60,328 nt of DNA from Chthonomonadales bacterium (GTDB taxonomy: Bacteria; Armatimonadota; Chthonomonadetes; Chthonomonadales; CAJBBX01). The first letter of the stretch is position 1. Each line of letters begins with the position of its first letter. Of the stretch, positions 1-9,505 are shown one piece after another. Location of the stretch: the NCBI GenBank assembly GCA_027459625.1, contig DAIDHP010000023.1, positions 1 to 60,328 on the forward strand, given 5' to 3'. The notes beneath the pieces are model-generated. The model ran no database searches and was not told where the DNA came from. It worked only from the letters and a program-made list of their open reading frames with translations. The position numbers and the translations under genes were made by a program.

Positions 1-44
1 ATTCGATAATTTCAGGGTCGCAGTCTTGTTTTTTCTGGGAAAGC

Positions 45-1547
45 TTGATCTCAGTCCACAAACTTCCCCATAGAGCCGAAAATTCAAACCGTAAGGAGGG
101 GAGAACGGAAAGGGTACAGAGGGTGGCTCCGACCCATTACCTCGCAAGTTGGATCGATCTGCCCGAGAATGTAGGGAACCTTCGGTTTGTGCCGGAGATG
201 ATCGTGGCGATTCTCGCTGACCAAAATGGCGAGTGGGTGGAGAGGAACAGAGAGGGGGACCGCACCCTGTTTCCAGTCGGCATGGAATTCGATAAAAATG
301 CTTTGATCCGAGCCTTTCATCAAGGGATGCGCACAGATGGGAATATCGCGGACCTCAGTTCGGATCGATTCGATGAAACCACCCCTGTGGGAATTGATCA
401 GCTTCTGATGATTCGCATGGCTCAGCAAATAGGCAGGGCTCCGGATAAGTTGCGAGGCGGCGAGGGGGAAAGAATATCCAACCAGCGCCCCATCGCGGAA
501 AAAGCTGCAAGGAGGTTTTCTGACGACATAAGACGCTTCACCCGATCATTCGCCGCATCCATTCCCCGACACGCTTTCGTCGACCTACTGGAATCAAGCA
601 TCGCCATAGGATTGACATCCATTTTCACAAGCATGGCGGAGATACTGTTCGAATGGGCGGAATCGGGGGAAATCAAAGAGAGGACGAATCAGATGCCGAC
701 CCCGCTGTTCGCGGACTGCTCCAACGGTATGAATCGCACGCTTCGCGCCCTCTCCGAACAGTCCATGGACGATTTCATGCGCAGGATCGAACGTTTGCCC
801 GTCATTTTCATGATATTGCGTCTCATCGATTACGAGGTGAGATATGATGTTTCACTGAAAAACAAACTACCATCGTATCGTCCCTATGCAACGCAATTTC
901 TTAATTTTTTAGGGAATACGCTAAAAACGATGGATCAGGATGTGAACGGAATGGCATACGGATTAAACCAACTGTGTGAAAGACTTGCGGAGAAATTGGA
1001 GGAGAATTACCCGGATGAGGCTGAGAACCTGCGCAACAGGGAAAGCCAGCCAAACCCGGTATGGCGGTTAGCAGAGACTCTGATAGCTTTAATGGGACGG
1101 GGGAGTACACATACAACTATTATCAAACTTATTGATTCGGTTCTTTGTACAAATTCCCCCAATGGTTTGGCATCCAAAAGGAAGGTGCAACGAAAAAACC
1201 TCTTGGGAGCGAAAACTGTTTGCAGAGAGGCGCGCTCCGTGATCCTCTCCGACCCCGTCCTCGATTATCTCGTTCATCTCATGCTTCTCTCAAGCGGCGG
1301 CAAGGTGGGATGGCGTGCACTCTCCTTTGACGATTTTCTGCGGGAAATAAGGGAGGAATATGGTCTCTGGGTGGATGTGACGCCGCCAAACATGGAGATA
1401 TCGAGCGATCAGTTGCGAGATAACCGAAGAATACTGGAACGACGTCTGCGGGATTTGGGGCTTCTCACCGGGGTCAACGACGCGGAGTCGATGAAATTGC
1501 TACGGCCGCGGTTTGAGATCAATGGAGGTAACAATGGAGTGGACTAA
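45..1547 (+). CDS. defence-operon accessory protein, possibly MAD7-like or DptG-like (5' end uncertain)
   Basis: About 500 residues, mostly helical and cytoplasmic in character, with no signal peptide, membrane segment or P-loop. The conserved-looking core begins near HYLASWIDLP; the upstream part is less convincing. The frame stays open to the left edge of the window, and the TTG at 45 has no clear ribosome site, so the true start may lie outside. It ends 14 bases inside the following large ATPase gene, so the two are translationally coupled. A mid-sized non-ATPase protein placed directly before a giant HerA-type ATPase recalls the last two genes of methylation-associated defence (MAD7-MAD8) or of the phosphorothioation-dependent dpt operon (DptG-DptH). 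That naming is inference from size and order; I see no diagnostic motif. Confidence 0.5.
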   Translation: MISVHKLPHRAENSNRKEGRTERVQRVAPTHYLASWIDLPENVGNLRFVPEMIVAILADQNGEWVERNREGDRTLFPVGMEFDKNALIRAFHQGMRTDGNIADLSSDRFDETTPVGIDQLLMIRMAQQIGRAPDKLRGGEGERISNQRPIAEKAARRFSDDIRRFTRSFAASIPRHAFVDLLESSIAIGLTSIFTSMAEILFEWAESGEIKERTNQMPTPLFADCSNGMNRTLRALSEQSMDDFMRRIERLPVIFMILRLIDYEVRYDVSLKNKLPSYRPYATQFLNFLGNTLKTMDQDVNGMAYGLNQLCERLAEKLEENYPDEAENLRNRESQPNPVWRLAETLIALMGRGSTHTTIIKLIDSVLCTNSPNGLASKRKVQRKNLLGAKTVCREARSVILSDPVLDYLVHLMLLSSGGKVGWRALSFDDFLREIREEYGLWVDVTPPNMEISSDQLRDNRRILERRLRDLGLLTGVNDAESMKLLRPRFEINGGNNGVD

Positions 1548-4500
1548 ACTACACGCATCTCTGCTTTCCACAGCCTTCGAGAACGCTCTCGGCGAACCGG
1601 ATCAAGGAGCCATGGCGTACGCTCGTTTCCTAGACTCGGAAATTGTACGCCGAATGGCGAATGAAGTTCAGCTATTTGCACCAACAGGATGGAAAACGTG
1701 GCGTGTTTCCGATCGCGCGGATATCTCTTTGCGAACAATCACGGCGGATCAAGCGGTGGAGATTCGCGAGGAGAAAGGCGATCCAACCCTCTTACTGATA
1801 GACACTGAGAAAGCCGGCGCGGGAATGGATGGCGTTTATAGCGCCGCATTGGAAATAAGCGAAAAGAAGGTGTTTGAGATAGCCATTAAAATGGCGTTGG
1901 AGAAAATCCCGAAACAAAACCGCGAATACGCAAAGAAGACGATCATCGAGGCTCGAAAACATCGCCTTCGTTTTAACCTCTCTCCTTGGACGGAATTCGA
2001 CTATCTCGTGCAGATCGCAGATAGGAACCGATTCCCAAGCGAGCTTCTGCACCATATAGGTCTTTGGCCCGTGGCGGATACGAATGTAACCAACATACAA
2101 GAGGACCTTCAGTTGTCATGCCGATTCATGGATCGCCTTTTGGATAATTCGGTTGCAGGTACGATGCCTAGCCAGCGAATCGACACATTGAATATGAACC
2201 ATAACTCCGAAGAAGCGCTAAACGAGCTAAGAAAATTCCTGCATTCAGCGTCCGTCAAACCTTTACGTAAGGCGCTACAGGATCTTTCGGAAAAGGAAAA
2301 CCTTTGGATACACTCTCTTAACGTCGATTTGGACACGGCTGAACTGCAAGGGATCAAACTTACTCCATGGAGATCCACCTCGGGGAAAATTTTTAAATGG
2401 TCCGGGTTAACCGAGGCGCGTAATCCTCATGACCCGCCGCAGTTGGTCGTGAATCTCGAGGCTCGCACGCAAAAGGAGTCATCTAAATTGACGGTGCGCT
2501 GGAAAACAGTTCCCGCCGAATTAGAAGCAAGTTCCGTTCAGTTTCATGTGGCTATTATGACAATTATGGATGAGGAGTTTATATCCGATGATGTTTTTAA
2601 TAGCAAAAAGGATGAACAGAAATATGTTTTCACTCTGGATAATCAACTAAACCTGACGGAGTCCTCAATTATCAATGCCTATGTGCAGGTATCCGCTATA
2701 AATTATCCTGATTTTGAGCCTCAAAAATCCGAGGAGTTTGTGATTCGATGCGGGGAAATAGACACCGATGTCGCAGGCGGAATGGGTCAAACCGTGCGCA
2801 CTTTCAGCGAAGGCTTCATTGAATGGGAAGACCCCGAAAACATATTGAAACAGATGTCGAACACGAATGCGATATCCGCGGATAAAAAGGGGAACATTCT
2901 TTTCCGAACTGCGGATGGGTCCAAAAGTTTCCGTGTGTTCCAACCCCCGTTATTGAAAAGCGCGGAGGAGGATTGGTTAAAACAAACAGAACCCATTGGA
3001 CGGTGGATATTGAAGGTGCATTCCACAGGCGATTGGGCGGGATCGTTAACATACAAACCATTCGAACGACATTGGGAGCGCGTGGTAAGCGCTTGCAATC
3101 AATTCAAGGAGTTGTTACAAGCGAATCATAATGTCGGCATTGTATATTACGACCAAAACAAAAAAATCGAGACCATAACGAGAGAATACATTCTCGCATG
3201 GTGTAATCTGTTTGAAGACGAGAATGCGGATCCGCTGATTGCCCTTGCAAACACGGTGGAAATACAGTCACCGTCGGGAAAAACAATAGGCTTGATTGTC
3301 CTACCCACCCACCCGTTACGCGTCGCCTGGCATGCGGCTTACGACAACCTGGTCTTTTATGCAGCGTTTGAGGAGCGCTTAAAGCCCAAGGAGATACGCG
3401 ATGAATTCGCTGCTTTGGACGGAGCCATGTTTCCCGCATTTCTACCCGGCTTGAGAAAAGGAGAGAACTTCGTTTTCGCCGATACGCTTGGTTTCCACGC
3501 CACGGGAATGATATTGGATTCAGACACGGAACCCAAAGCCTCCGTAGCGATCCTATCAAGAGCGTTGGGTGCGGGAGATAAGCCTGAGACCGCACCGACC
3601 GTGGGTTCCAAATGCGCGGCGGTGCTTGCCGAGGAGATTAAGCAATACCTCAGTAATCACCAAACAAGCAATCCTATTCGCATCCATGCGTTACACCCGG
3701 GAGACGGTTACACCATCGCACGCACGTTAGGAGAAGTGGGCAAGAGTTATAATAACGAGGAGTTTGAAGACGAGCATGAGGAACCAACTCCAGCAAACAT
3801 GCCCACCTTCTTTCTGGAGCTTTATTCATCGAAAGATCAGGATGTCATTACCGGAAGATATATCGCGTCAGTCCGAGAGAAAATGCGAGTCGGCTCCGGC
3901 TCCGTCCCCCCCGAGGACCGATGGATGTTGGAATCCGTTACACATCCCGGAAATATAAACATTCCGAAACTTCGCTGGGCGCGAAAAAATGGCGAACCAA
4001 AAACACATGCGCACGTCTCAATTTTGTTTGACACCTTTGAATCCAAATTGGATTTCACAGATGATAAATATATATTTTCGAACAGCCCCATTTATGCATA
4101 CGGATTGATCTCATTTTTTGACAAGAGTTATGATGGGGTCCCTTATCCTATATGGCGTAATAGGATTCTGATGTCATTGGAGGGTCAAAAGCACCCTGCG
4201 GATCGTTCGTTCACGGATCGCTTGCTCAGATTGCAAAAAGCCGTTCATACATGCACCACGCGCGCTGCGGGTGAAACGGGATATCCAGTCCTTACCACTT
4301 GCATCTCTCCGGAAAAAACAGAGTGTTTGGAAAACATTCACCGTCTCTGCGATTGGGTGATCACCTTGGATCGCAACGCAGGGGTCGAATACTTCGATTC
4401 GCCACGGGAAAATCGGAATATATACGATGCCTATATCATCGATTGCATACCGGAGAGAGAGGATTTGGGCTCACTGCAATTGATCACCTCCACAAGCAAC

Positions 4501-6498
4501 CTAGCAGAGATACGTTCACAAATGTATGAGGCGTTCGACAAGATGGGAATAGCGCATACAAGGAAGAATATCGAGTTCCTACTGGATAACATGAAATCCA
4601 TCAGCGGCAGATTGACCATACAAATGGCAGGTTCAAAGGAATCTCGTTTGGACATTCTCGCCCTTATGTTCGCCATATCGAATTGCAAATTCGCAAAGGA
4701 CGACAGAGAGGCATGGATATCGTTGCAGGATGGTTTTGTAATCCCATTGGAGGAGATATCAGGTCTGATTCCAGACGTGCAAAAAACGCTTCCGGATGAA
4801 TCTTCCCCGTCAATACATTCAATTCTCCTTTACGTGTTCAATACACCAGGAAAAAGTTTGACCTTTCGATTTATCTCCGTAAAATATAGCGGGCACCTTC
4901 AAACGGCTCGCGGACCGGAGACAATCACGAAAATCCACGATCATCTCATCAACATTCAAAAACGATGGAAAGAGTGGATTAAACATAATGAGGACAAGGG
5001 AGTATCCGTCCAAGCGATTTGCAGAGTGAAACTTGCGAGAATACTGCGTTTTTATTCGGACAAAGCGCGCAGGCACGCCGACGATAGCCATGGGTTGTCC
5101 AAAGAGAGATACCAGGATATTGTCACGCAGATCAATCGCATAATTGAAAAAGGAGCGGATTACGCCTTTGGTGAGAAAGGAAACGAGTGCGTCAGTTGGA
5201 TTTTTTGTCCGGAATACACGGGTGCAAATCCAAATGAAATACCCTATTTCGACGATATGAAGTTCTATCTGTTCGGTCCGAATATTCTCACGGGCTCATT
5301 CGCCTCAGACTTACCGGTTACATCTCAGGGAGAGGATTTTACACCAAAGCCTCGTGTTAGCCCAACACCGGATAACACGGCTTCTTCCACAACTTCGATC
5401 CTGCATCCCACATTGGAGGATTCAGAGAACATAATGAAAAAACCATCCATCAAATTAGGATTCGAAATGCCTGGCGAAGAGGAGTTGCAATGGGACGTGA
5501 ATATAAAAGGAAACCCGCATCTTCTCATCGCCGGACTTCCAGGCATGGGAAAGACGACCTGTCTGTTGAATATCAGCAAACAGATGGTGGAAACCGGAAT
5601 AAAACCGATTATCTTTTCATATCATAGCGATATTGACGAAAGGATCAGCCAACTCTTTCCATCAGTGAGATTCGTTGATTTCAACGGTCTGAATTTCAAT
5701 CCTCTACAAATCTTCGATAGAAAAAAAACATTCGCACACATTGATGTCGCTGCCGCACTCAGAGATATCTTTGTGGCGATCTTTCCCGAAATCGGCGACG
5801 TCCAGGGTGAGATGCTGCGAAAAGCTATCAAGGATAGTTTTCAGGAAATCGGATGGGATGAACCCAACATCGACCGTGAAGCATTGAAGGAACCCTGTTT
5901 CATTCGATTTTTCGAGATACTCAAGTCATATCCAAACCGTGACAAGGGGCTGCGAACGCTCATAGGAAGATTGGAGGAACTCGCGGATTACAACTTTTTC
6001 CAGACAAGCGAATCCTCAACTAGCCTATGGGATAGCGAAAATATCACGGTAATACGCATTCACAAAACGCAAAATGACAATTTGCAGAAGGCTTTCGCCT
6101 CTCTCGTATTCTATGGATTGTACAAAGACATGTTCCGCAGAGGGACAAAAGATCGGATAACGCACTCGGTGATATTCGACGAGGCGCATCGTGCAGCCAA
6201 ACTGAAACTTATCCCAACCATGGCGAAAGAAAGCAGAAAATACGGAATCTCACTAGTGCTGGCTTCGCAGGAAGCCAAAGACTTTGATCCATCCATCTTC
6301 TCAGCGATTGCGAACTACTTGGTTCTTCGTCTCAATGAGGCCGACGCAAAAGCTTTAATGAGGAATGTGGCGAGTTCGGATCAGGAGCGTAGATTGATTG
6401 ATGGCATTAAAAACATGAGTAAATATCATGCTTTCTACTTCACCGAGGGGCACAGAAATCCCGCCAAAATTCGGCTGCTTTCGGAATCCGAGTTCTAA
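1534..6498 (+). CDS. giant HerA/FtsK-like ATPase of a defence system (MAD8/DptH-like)
   Basis: 1654 residues from the ATG at 1534, preferred over the TTG at 1513 because GGAGG at 1524-1528 sits five bases ahead. The long N-terminal two thirds has no motif I can name, apart from a beta-rich stretch around residues 310-420 and a conserved-looking THPLRVAW segment near 600. The C-terminal third is a P-loop ATPase: Walker A GLPGMGKTT near 1333, Walker B VIFDEAH near 1547, then a LVLASQ sensor-like strand, as in HerA/FtsK motor ATPases. The architecture (very large N-terminus plus HerA motor) matches DptH of phosphorothioation restriction and MAD8 of methylation-associated defence. Other subunits would lie left of the window. 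Probable role: DNA translocation or restriction triggered by modification status. Confidence 0.6.
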   Translation: MEWTKLHASLLSTAFENALGEPDQGAMAYARFLDSEIVRRMANEVQLFAPTGWKTWRVSDRADISLRTITADQAVEIREEKGDPTLLLIDTEKAGAGMDGVYSAALEISEKKVFEIAIKMALEKIPKQNREYAKKTIIEARKHRLRFNLSPWTEFDYLVQIADRNRFPSELLHHIGLWPVADTNVTNIQEDLQLSCRFMDRLLDNSVAGTMPSQRIDTLNMNHNSEEALNELRKFLHSASVKPLRKALQDLSEKENLWIHSLNVDLDTAELQGIKLTPWRSTSGKIFKWSGLTEARNPHDPPQLVVNLEARTQKESSKLTVRWKTVPAELEASSVQFHVAIMTIMDEEFISDDVFNSKKDEQKYVFTLDNQLNLTESSIINAYVQVSAINYPDFEPQKSEEFVIRCGEIDTDVAGGMGQTVRTFSEGFIEWEDPENILKQMSNTNAISADKKGNILFRTADGSKSFRVFQPPLLKSAEEDWLKQTEPIGRWILKVHSTGDWAGSLTYKPFERHWERVVSACNQFKELLQANHNVGIVYYDQNKKIETITREYILAWCNLFEDENADPLIALANTVEIQSPSGKTIGLIVLPTHPLRVAWHAAYDNLVFYAAFEERLKPKEIRDEFAALDGAMFPAFLPGLRKGENFVFADTLGFHATGMILDSDTEPKASVAILSRALGAGDKPETAPTVGSKCAAVLAEEIKQYLSNHQTSNPIRIHALHPGDGYTIARTLGEVGKSYNNEEFEDEHEEPTPANMPTFFLELYSSKDQDVITGRYIASVREKMRVGSGSVPPEDRWMLESVTHPGNINIPKLRWARKNGEPKTHAHVSILFDTFESKLDFTDDKYIFSNSPIYAYGLISFFDKSYDGVPYPIWRNRILMSLEGQKHPADRSFTDRLLRLQKAVHTCTTRAAGETGYPVLTTCISPEKTECLENIHRLCDWVITLDRNAGVEYFDSPRENRNIYDAYIIDCIPEREDLGSLQLITSTSNLAEIRSQMYEAFDKMGIAHTRKNIEFLLDNMKSISGRLTIQMAGSKESRLDILALMFAISNCKFAKDDREAWISLQDGFVIPLEEISGLIPDVQKTLPDESSPSIHSILLYVFNTPGKSLTFRFISVKYSGHLQTARGPETITKIHDHLINIQKRWKEWIKHNEDKGVSVQAICRVKLARILRFYSDKARRHADDSHGLSKERYQDIVTQINRIIEKGADYAFGEKGNECVSWIFCPEYTGANPNEIPYFDDMKFYLFGPNILTGSFASDLPVTSQGEDFTPKPRVSPTPDNTASSTTSILHPTLEDSENIMKKPSIKLGFEMPGEEELQWDVNIKGNPHLLIAGLPGMGKTTCLLNISKQMVETGIKPIIFSYHSDIDERISQLFPSVRFVDFNGLNFNPLQIFDRKKTFAHIDVAAALRDIFVAIFPEIGDVQGEMLRKAIKDSFQEIGWDEPNIDREALKEPCFIRFFEILKSYPNRDKGLRTLIGRLEELADYNFFQTSESSTSLWDSENITVIRIHKTQNDNLQKAFASLVFYGLYKDMFRRGTKDRITHSVIFDEAHRAAKLKLIPTMAKESRKYGISLVLASQEAKDFDPSIFSAIANYLVLRLNEADAKALMRNVASSDQERRLIDGIKNMSKYHAFYFTEGHRNPAKIRLLSESEF

Positions 6499-6635
6499 TC
6501 CCAGCGAAAATCCTTTGACCGCCCGCGATGGCGGCGAAATTCTCCCCCACCGCTTTCTCCCTCGTCATACCTGAAGCGGTCCCCCATAAATGCATAAGGA
6601 TTTCATCTCCTGTCGCTTTCCTGAAAAGTGCGGGC

Positions 6636-6641
6636 TATAAT
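6636..6641 (+). promoter_or_regulatory. putative -10 box (TATAAT) upstream of the GH172 gene
   Basis: A perfect TATAAT lies 90 bases before the start codon. No good -35 hexamer is visible at 17 bases, so this is weak support. Apart from this, the 232-base gap 6499-6730 holds no gene. Confidence 0.3.
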
Positions 6642-6730
6642 TTTATGTGCTCGGTTACGCCCCCAACCGTTTCGACCGAGGGGGCGGGTTTCGGTTCAAA
6701 ATCATCATTTGCAGAATGAAGGAGACGAAC

Positions 6731-8233
6731 ATGCATTTTTTTCGAAACGCAGGAATATTGGCGGGACTTCTTACACTCCTCTCTTTCACCGCCTCTTTGG
6801 CGCAAACCGTGGGAGGAACGGGAGGACTGGGTAGCCCGCTCAGCGGAATCATGATTGAGAGAAACGGCACGGCGATGCACGAGGGGAGTTGGGACCGCCA
6901 TTGGAATAATGCGGATTTTCGAAGAGTGGAACCCGGCCAAACTTTGACCCTGCTGGATTTCAAGGGCGCAGGGATCATTCGCCGTTTCTGGTGCACCATC
7001 GCGCCGGATGACGACACCATCCGTTGTCAGGCGATCCTTCGGATGTACTGGGACGGGGAAAAGAACCCCAGCGTACAGGCTCCGATCGGGGAGTTTTTCG
7101 GAGTGGGGTTCGGAGAACAGAAGGACTATGTGTCCGCTCCTATGGATGAGACCAGCGGAGGGTATAACTGCTATTGGCCCATGCCTTTCCGCAAATCCGC
7201 CGTTTGGACGCTCACAAACGAGAGCAATAAGCCCATAGACGCCTTCTATTACAACATCGATTTCGAAGCCTATAAGAGTATTCCGAATGATCTGCTCTAC
7301 TTCCATGCCCAATGGAACCGGGAGAACCCCACCACCCAAGGCAAAAACTACACGATCCTGGATGCAACCGGTCGGGGACAGTACGTGGGCACTGCGCTGT
7401 TCATGCAAAATCTCCAAGCCAGGAACATCACTTTCCTGGAAGGAAACGAAGTGGTCTACATCGATGGAAACAAAACACCATCCATCATCGGCACAGGCAC
7501 CGAGGATTACTTCTGCAGCGGTTGGTATTTCGATCATGGCCCCTACTCGGCTCCGTATCACGGATGCGTTATCAAGGATGATGCCATCGGGCGAATCAGC
7601 GCGTATCGCTGGCATATCGAGGACGCCGTACCGTTCAAGAAATCGATACTTTTCACCATCCAACACGGAGCGGTGGATAACGTGAAGTCGGATTACTCCT
7701 CCGTGGCGTACTGGTATCAAACCTTGCCGCATAAGCCCTTCCCCGAGCTACCGCCACCGGATCAATTGCTTCCCTCCCCGCCCGCCGAAACCTACAGAAT
7801 CCCGGGAGCGATAGAGGGGGAGGGACTTATCTCAAGCGCGAAGGCGACAAGCGGAACGGTGGAATCGCAAAATCTAAGCGGCTTTCCCGGAAAATGGAGT
7901 GGGGATACGCAACTCTGGTGGCATGACCAACAGGATGGGGCCACACTCACCCTCCAACTTCCAGCCCCCGCCGCAGGCACCTACGATCTGACGGGGTATT
8001 TCACCAAGGCATCGGATTACGGTATCTTTCAGATATACCAAGGGGACCAGAAAATCGGAGGCGAACAGGATTGTTACGCCACATCCGTTGAGCCAACCGG
8101 CCCAATTGATTTGGGGCAGGTCACTCTCCAGGCTGGAGATAATCCGCTCACAATCACCATCGTTGGAAAGAATCCATCCGCGTCCGGATATCTGTTCGGA
8201 TTGGATGCGTTTGTGTTGAAGCCAGTGCAATAG
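6731..8233 (+). CDS. secreted GH172 (DUF2961) family glycoside hydrolase
   Basis: 500 residues from the ATG at 6731, chosen because AAGGAG at 6719-6724 precedes it and an export signal follows (basic residue, hydrophobic stretch, then SLAQ as cleavage region). Residues 30-340 carry the DUF2961/GH172 fold with the two family hallmarks: GEFFG with Glu121 and GTGTEDYF with Glu258, the expected catalytic acids. Residues about 370-500 form a C-terminal beta-sandwich resembling a carbohydrate-binding module. GH172 members act on fructofuranose or arabinofuranose glycans; the substrate here is unknown. Monocistronic, ending in a shared bidirectional terminator. Confidence 0.85.
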   Translation: MHFFRNAGILAGLLTLLSFTASLAQTVGGTGGLGSPLSGIMIERNGTAMHEGSWDRHWNNADFRRVEPGQTLTLLDFKGAGIIRRFWCTIAPDDDTIRCQAILRMYWDGEKNPSVQAPIGEFFGVGFGEQKDYVSAPMDETSGGYNCYWPMPFRKSAVWTLTNESNKPIDAFYYNIDFEAYKSIPNDLLYFHAQWNRENPTTQGKNYTILDATGRGQYVGTALFMQNLQARNITFLEGNEVVYIDGNKTPSIIGTGTEDYFCSGWYFDHGPYSAPYHGCVIKDDAIGRISAYRWHIEDAVPFKKSILFTIQHGAVDNVKSDYSSVAYWYQTLPHKPFPELPPPDQLLPSPPAETYRIPGAIEGEGLISSAKATSGTVESQNLSGFPGKWSGDTQLWWHDQQDGATLTLQLPAPAAGTYDLTGYFTKASDYGIFQIYQGDQKIGGEQDCYATSVEPTGPIDLGQVTLQAGDNPLTITIVGKNPSASGYLFGLDAFVLKPVQ

Positions 8234-8256
8234 ATATCGAAAGATTTACACATCCT

Positions 8257-8302
8257 TATATAAATAACCCCCTTGATTCAATTCTGGGGGGTCATTTATA
8301 TA
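8257..8302. terminator. bidirectional terminator hairpin
   Basis: A 16-base arm 8257-8272 pairs with 8287-8302 with one A-C mismatch (CCCCC/GGGGG base, AT-rich foot, 14-base loop). It sits between the convergent genes ending at 8233 (+) and 8387 (-) and can serve both. Confidence 0.8.
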
Positions 8303-8386
8303 TGTATAGGTTATATCCTCAATGACATGAAGCGACAAGTTTTTTTCCCGAAGACATTCAATTACAATGCTTCCTTACCACCAAGA

Positions 8387-9466
8387 TCAACCCCTCCCCG
8401 GATAATCCATGAGAGCTTTTGTCAATGCCCGCATGTTCGAGGTGGCCATGCCTCGGTTGAGCCAGGCGGGATCGTCAACATAATTCCGAACCCCGAAACT
8501 GCCCACGGGCAGCTTGAAAAAGTACCAAACAGGCTCGAACTCTATCATCTTGCACCCTCGACCCAGGGCGCTTTTCGCCCATTCGATGATATCGGACACA
8601 GGGCAAGCCATTTCATTTTTGCGCATCCAGCTCTGATCGGAGAGCCCGTAACCAGCCGCGCCGTCAGCAGCAAACTTATCCACCGAATCCCACCAATTCC
8701 CTATGCGCTTCATGGAATCCTCATTGGGCTCATTGTTGGCGTATGTCACGGTCACCACGCCTGGGTATTGACGCAGGATTGATGCAAACTCGGCTTCATT
8801 TTCAATTTGCGGTTTGTCCCATGCGGCGAATGCGCTCCAGTGCCAGTCCGAGAACTGGACAAACATACGATTATCCTTTGCGAACTTGATGAACTCGTCC
8901 GCAATCTTCGGCTGGAAGAAATCATCCGTCGGTATCTTCATCCCAGGCTGTTTCCACTCGGGATTCGTGGTTTTGATCGCACGGACGGTGAAATCCTCGG
9001 AAAAGACCTCCATCAAGCGAAGCCCAGCGAGCAGTTTGCCGTATTTCGCCTTGTACTTTCGTAGATTGGAGAGCGAGATTGTAACCCCATGGGCGCCGTC
9101 ATACGGAGCGTTTTGCGGAGTGGATGAACCAAGGGTCTCCCCGTCCGACGAGTAAACATCCAGAACGAATGGCATGTGTCTGGCGGCGATAGTATTGAGG
9201 ATATCTTCAAGCTTTGCTTGGTCACGCACCATCGGGTTCAGCAGAAGATATACGTCGTACCGCTTTCTCAATGTCTGCAGCGCATCGATAATCCGTTTCA
9301 TCGCCAGTTTATCATCGTTAACGACGATCCCGTTGCCAAACCCTTGGTCCACGGAAAAGATAAGCTTCACCTTTTCCTGCGGTTTACGCAAATTCACCGA
9401 TCCGAACGCAGCGGTTGCTGAAAGCAATATGAGGGGTAGCAGTGGCAATACGCGTTTGTTAATCAT
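8387..9466 (-). CDS. secreted TIM-barrel-like protein of unknown function
   Basis: 359 residues with an N-terminal signal peptide (basic start, LLPLILLSATAAFG, cleavage after about residue 22). AGAGGAT lies just upstream of the ATG at 9466. The alternation of short strands and helices (LIFSVDQGF, YDVYLLLNP, FVLDVYSS, MFVQFSDWHW, VVTVTYANNEP, CKMIEFEPVWYFF) suggests a (beta/alpha)8 barrel. Candidate catalytic acids are in NNEPNED and FEPVW. This resembles glycoside hydrolase barrels, but I cannot assign a family. Surrounded by other exported carbohydrate-related genes. Confidence 0.6.
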   Translation of the reverse strand: MINKRVLPLLPLILLSATAAFGSVNLRKPQEKVKLIFSVDQGFGNGIVVNDDKLAMKRIIDALQTLRKRYDVYLLLNPMVRDQAKLEDILNTIAARHMPFVLDVYSSDGETLGSSTPQNAPYDGAHGVTISLSNLRKYKAKYGKLLAGLRLMEVFSEDFTVRAIKTTNPEWKQPGMKIPTDDFFQPKIADEFIKFAKDNRMFVQFSDWHWSAFAAWDKPQIENEAEFASILRQYPGVVTVTYANNEPNEDSMKRIGNWWDSVDKFAADGAAGYGLSDQSWMRKNEMACPVSDIIEWAKSALGRGCKMIEFEPVWYFFKLPVGSFGVRNYVDDPAWLNRGMATSNMRALTKALMDYPGRG

Positions 9467-9505
9467 TTATCCTCTTGGCATTTTCTATGACAACGAATTA
9501 AGATA

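Noticed and set aside
45-1547. DptF-type ATPase
   Set aside because: No Walker A or B motif in the protein.
6635-7732. 365-codon open frame antisense to the GH172 gene
   Set aside because: Shadow of a well-supported coding gene.
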